Shown here in pieces: positions 62,732 through 64,000 of a stretch of DNA of 64,000 bases (position 1 is the first letter of the stretch; each line of letters starts with the position of its first letter). Source of the stretch: Chloroflexota bacterium (GTDB taxonomy: Bacteria; Chloroflexota; Anaerolineae; 4572-78; J111); the NCBI GenBank assembly GCA_016860845.1, contig BOKF01000022.1, forward strand, positions 74,031 through 138,030. Reading direction: 5' to 3'. The position numbers and the translations under genes were made by a program. The notes beneath the pieces were generated by a model, which saw nothing but the letters and a program-made list of their open reading frames with translations, made no database searches and was not told where the DNA came from.

Positions 62732-63613
62732 TTAAGCCAAATTGGCCTGGCTTAACTTGTTAAGACGCTCGACGTGGGTTGGGTCGCAGGCATCGCCAAA
62801 TCTAGTTTTGGGCAGGCTCTCCTTCTTTTTCATTAATTCCGTGTATTCTGCGTCATCAACCATCGCCACACAGCGGCCAATACTGGCTTCGCCGTCCACA
62901 AAGCGCCAGGGGAAAAAGCCAAGGGTAACGCGGCGGTTGAGCAGCAGGTCAATGTCACCCCCAATGCACTCGGCGTGAATGATCCCGTGGGGGAACATCT
63001 CGATGTGCATAAGCTGGTACTTGCTGTCGTCGAAATGCTCGGCCAGTGATTTGTTGAACTTCTTTCGGAAAACTTTATCAGCCTGGCGCGCCTGGCGCGG
63101 CATCCAATCGCGGATGATGGTGTTCATGGGATGATCGGCGCTACCGCAATCCACGCCGATCCAGCGCAACTTTTTAGCCTTGCACCACTCGGCAAACTCG
63201 CGATCGGGGCCGGGGTGCTTGACCATATAGCGGATTTCGTCGGCGGTGGGTTGATCCCAGCCGAAGTGATGATAGCCGGTGTGAATGATAAGAATATCCC
63301 CTTCTTTCACCTCAACCTTGGCCTCGAACATTTCGCTGGTGTAAACATCATAGTCACCGCAAACATCGCTCAGGTCAACAATGACTCCTTCGTGAAACAG
63401 AAAATCCATATCCAACTCGGCCATATCTTTGCCGGGGGTGTAAAAGTGAATTTCACCGTCCAGGTGCGTCCCCAGGTGGTTTGAGTGGGTCAGAAGTTGG
63501 CCGTTAGCGCCATTGGGGGCCAGTCGCTTGAAATACTTTACCTGCAGCGGCTCGTAGGTAGGCCAGGCGGGCGTGCCAATGCCGAGAGGGATAGTGAGAT
63601 CAATCAATTTCAT
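62732..63613 (-). CDS. Cyclase-family metal-dependent hydrolase (single domain)
   Basis: A 293-residue cyclase-family enzyme with the intact metal motif HLGTHLDGEIH and the downstream GDILIIHTGYHHFGW and KHPGPDREFAEWC segments shared with both halves of the 56810-58483 protein. Family members hydrolyse cyclic or N-acyl amides (kynurenine formamidase, isatin hydrolase) with Mn2+ or Zn2+. Start ATG after AAGGAGAT. Probably the ring-opening hydrolase of the catabolic cluster, or a paralogue with a different ring. Confidence 0.9.
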   Translation of the reverse strand: MKLIDLTIPLGIGTPAWPTYEPLQVKYFKRLAPNGANGQLLTHSNHLGTHLDGEIHFYTPGKDMAELDMDFLFHEGVIVDLSDVCGDYDVYTSEMFEAKVEVKEGDILIIHTGYHHFGWDQPTADEIRYMVKHPGPDREFAEWCKAKKLRWIGVDCGSADHPMNTIIRDWMPRQARQADKVFRKKFNKSLAEHFDDSKYQLMHIEMFPHGIIHAECIGGDIDLLLNRRVTLGFFPWRFVDGEASIGRCVAMVDDAEYTELMKKKESLPKTRFGDACDPTHVERLNKLSQANLA

Positions 63614-64000
63614 CTTTACATCTCCTTTGAAGAACAAGTTTATGCTGGCAGCAAAAATAGAAAAGACCACGTTCCATGGAGAGCGTGGTCGTTATCAGAA
63701 TAGCAATCTGGCTGTAATGATCGCCGTTGGTTGACATTCTCTCCGCTTCGAGAGCGTGCACTTCACTTTCTACAGCCTTCATCTTACTCCTGACGTACAA
63801 ATATTTTAAGTGACAGATGTCCTGTTTCTGGGTGATAGATGTCATTTTGCCAAATCTAGGGTAAATGGGCAAGTTGGTGATCGTTCGGAGTTTGGTAAGA
63901 GAGGGCAGGAGTAAAAAATTTCCCCTACCCCCCCTTGGTTTTTAGGCGAGGAGCAGACCGAAATCAGCCCCACCCCGCCCCAAGTGGTTGCCCGTCCACG
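63600..64000. other. Right-end region with possible insertion-sequence remnant
   Basis: Upstream of the cyclase-family gene lie a hairpin (GACCACG...CGTGGTC, 63664-63689), a 60-codon minus-strand frame (63782-63600, ATG after CAGGAG) of no recognised family, and two related words, GTGACAGATGTC and GTGATAGATGTCA, about 22 bp apart (63811-63845). Paired GTGACA-type words are typical of the ends of IS481/IS21-like elements, so this could be an IS end with a truncated transposase. Beyond 63850 I see nothing interpretable. Confidence 0.3.

Overview
The 64-kb window is typical of an anaerobic or fermentative, saccharolytic member of the Chloroflexota (Anaerolineae-like). This is inferred from gene content, not from a marker gene. 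The evidence is a Thr/Pro-rich lipoprotein linker, two LacI-controlled glycoside-uptake operons, a Na+-pumping acyl-CoA decarboxylase, a very large soluble-type adenylyl cyclase with AAA and TPR parts, and many heptanucleotide intergenic repeats. There are no rRNA or tRNA genes, no CRISPR array and no complete insertion sequence that I can see.

Layout. (1) 63-8159, minus strand: a cell-surface polysaccharide block with a glycosyltransferase-like protein, a methyltransferase, a Wzt/Wzm-type ABC exporter, a second exporter permease and galE. Two MNT-HEPN toxin-antitoxin pairs and a truncated ABC-ATPase/GalE chimera are interleaved with these genes. (2) 8422-11215, minus: HAD phosphatase, aldo/keto reductase, a small unknown ORF and a MerR regulator with a textbook 19-bp-spacer promoter. 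(3) 11291-22289, plus: a LacI regulator with two operators around a promoter, a five-gene family-5 ABC importer, a sugar isomerase-like protein and a GH3 beta-glucosidase. Together these look like a beta-glucoside uptake and hydrolysis operon. (4) 22846-33226, plus: the most unusual region. It encodes an ADCY10-like cyclase, a class I terpene-synthase-like protein, a zincin fused to a cyclic-nucleotide-binding domain, a small NHLP/Os1348-like peptide, a protein joining a degenerate prenyl-synthase-like half to a DxDD class II cyclase-like half, and a lipoprotein. I propose a cyclic-nucleotide-linked terpenoid or modified-peptide system. (5) 33415-41280, plus: LacI, a family-1 sugar ABC importer without ATPase and a GH78 alpha-L-rhamnosidase. 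(6) 41357-50071, minus: AAA ATPase, small membrane protein, a four-subunit Na+ decarboxylase of methylmalonyl-CoA type, BioY (with an in-frame amber codon near the likely start), TerC and a DUF1269 coiled-coil protein. The biotin transporter sits next to the biotin-dependent pump. (7) 50253-63613, mostly minus: a three-subunit molybdenum hydroxylase, NCS2 uracil/xanthine-type permease, CoxG, a tandem cyclase-family protein whose first half has lost its metal ligands, DUF1116, FdrA, an NmrA-like protein on the plus strand, and a single-domain cyclase-family hydrolase. This reads as N-heterocycle uptake, hydroxylation, ring opening and carbamoyl transfer.

Repeats are a theme. At least nine sites carry short tandem repeats with a 7-nt (sometimes 8-nt) period, usually as inverted pairs. 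Two lie in frame inside genes and others supply stop codons. Three further palindromic repeat families are each present in two or three copies.
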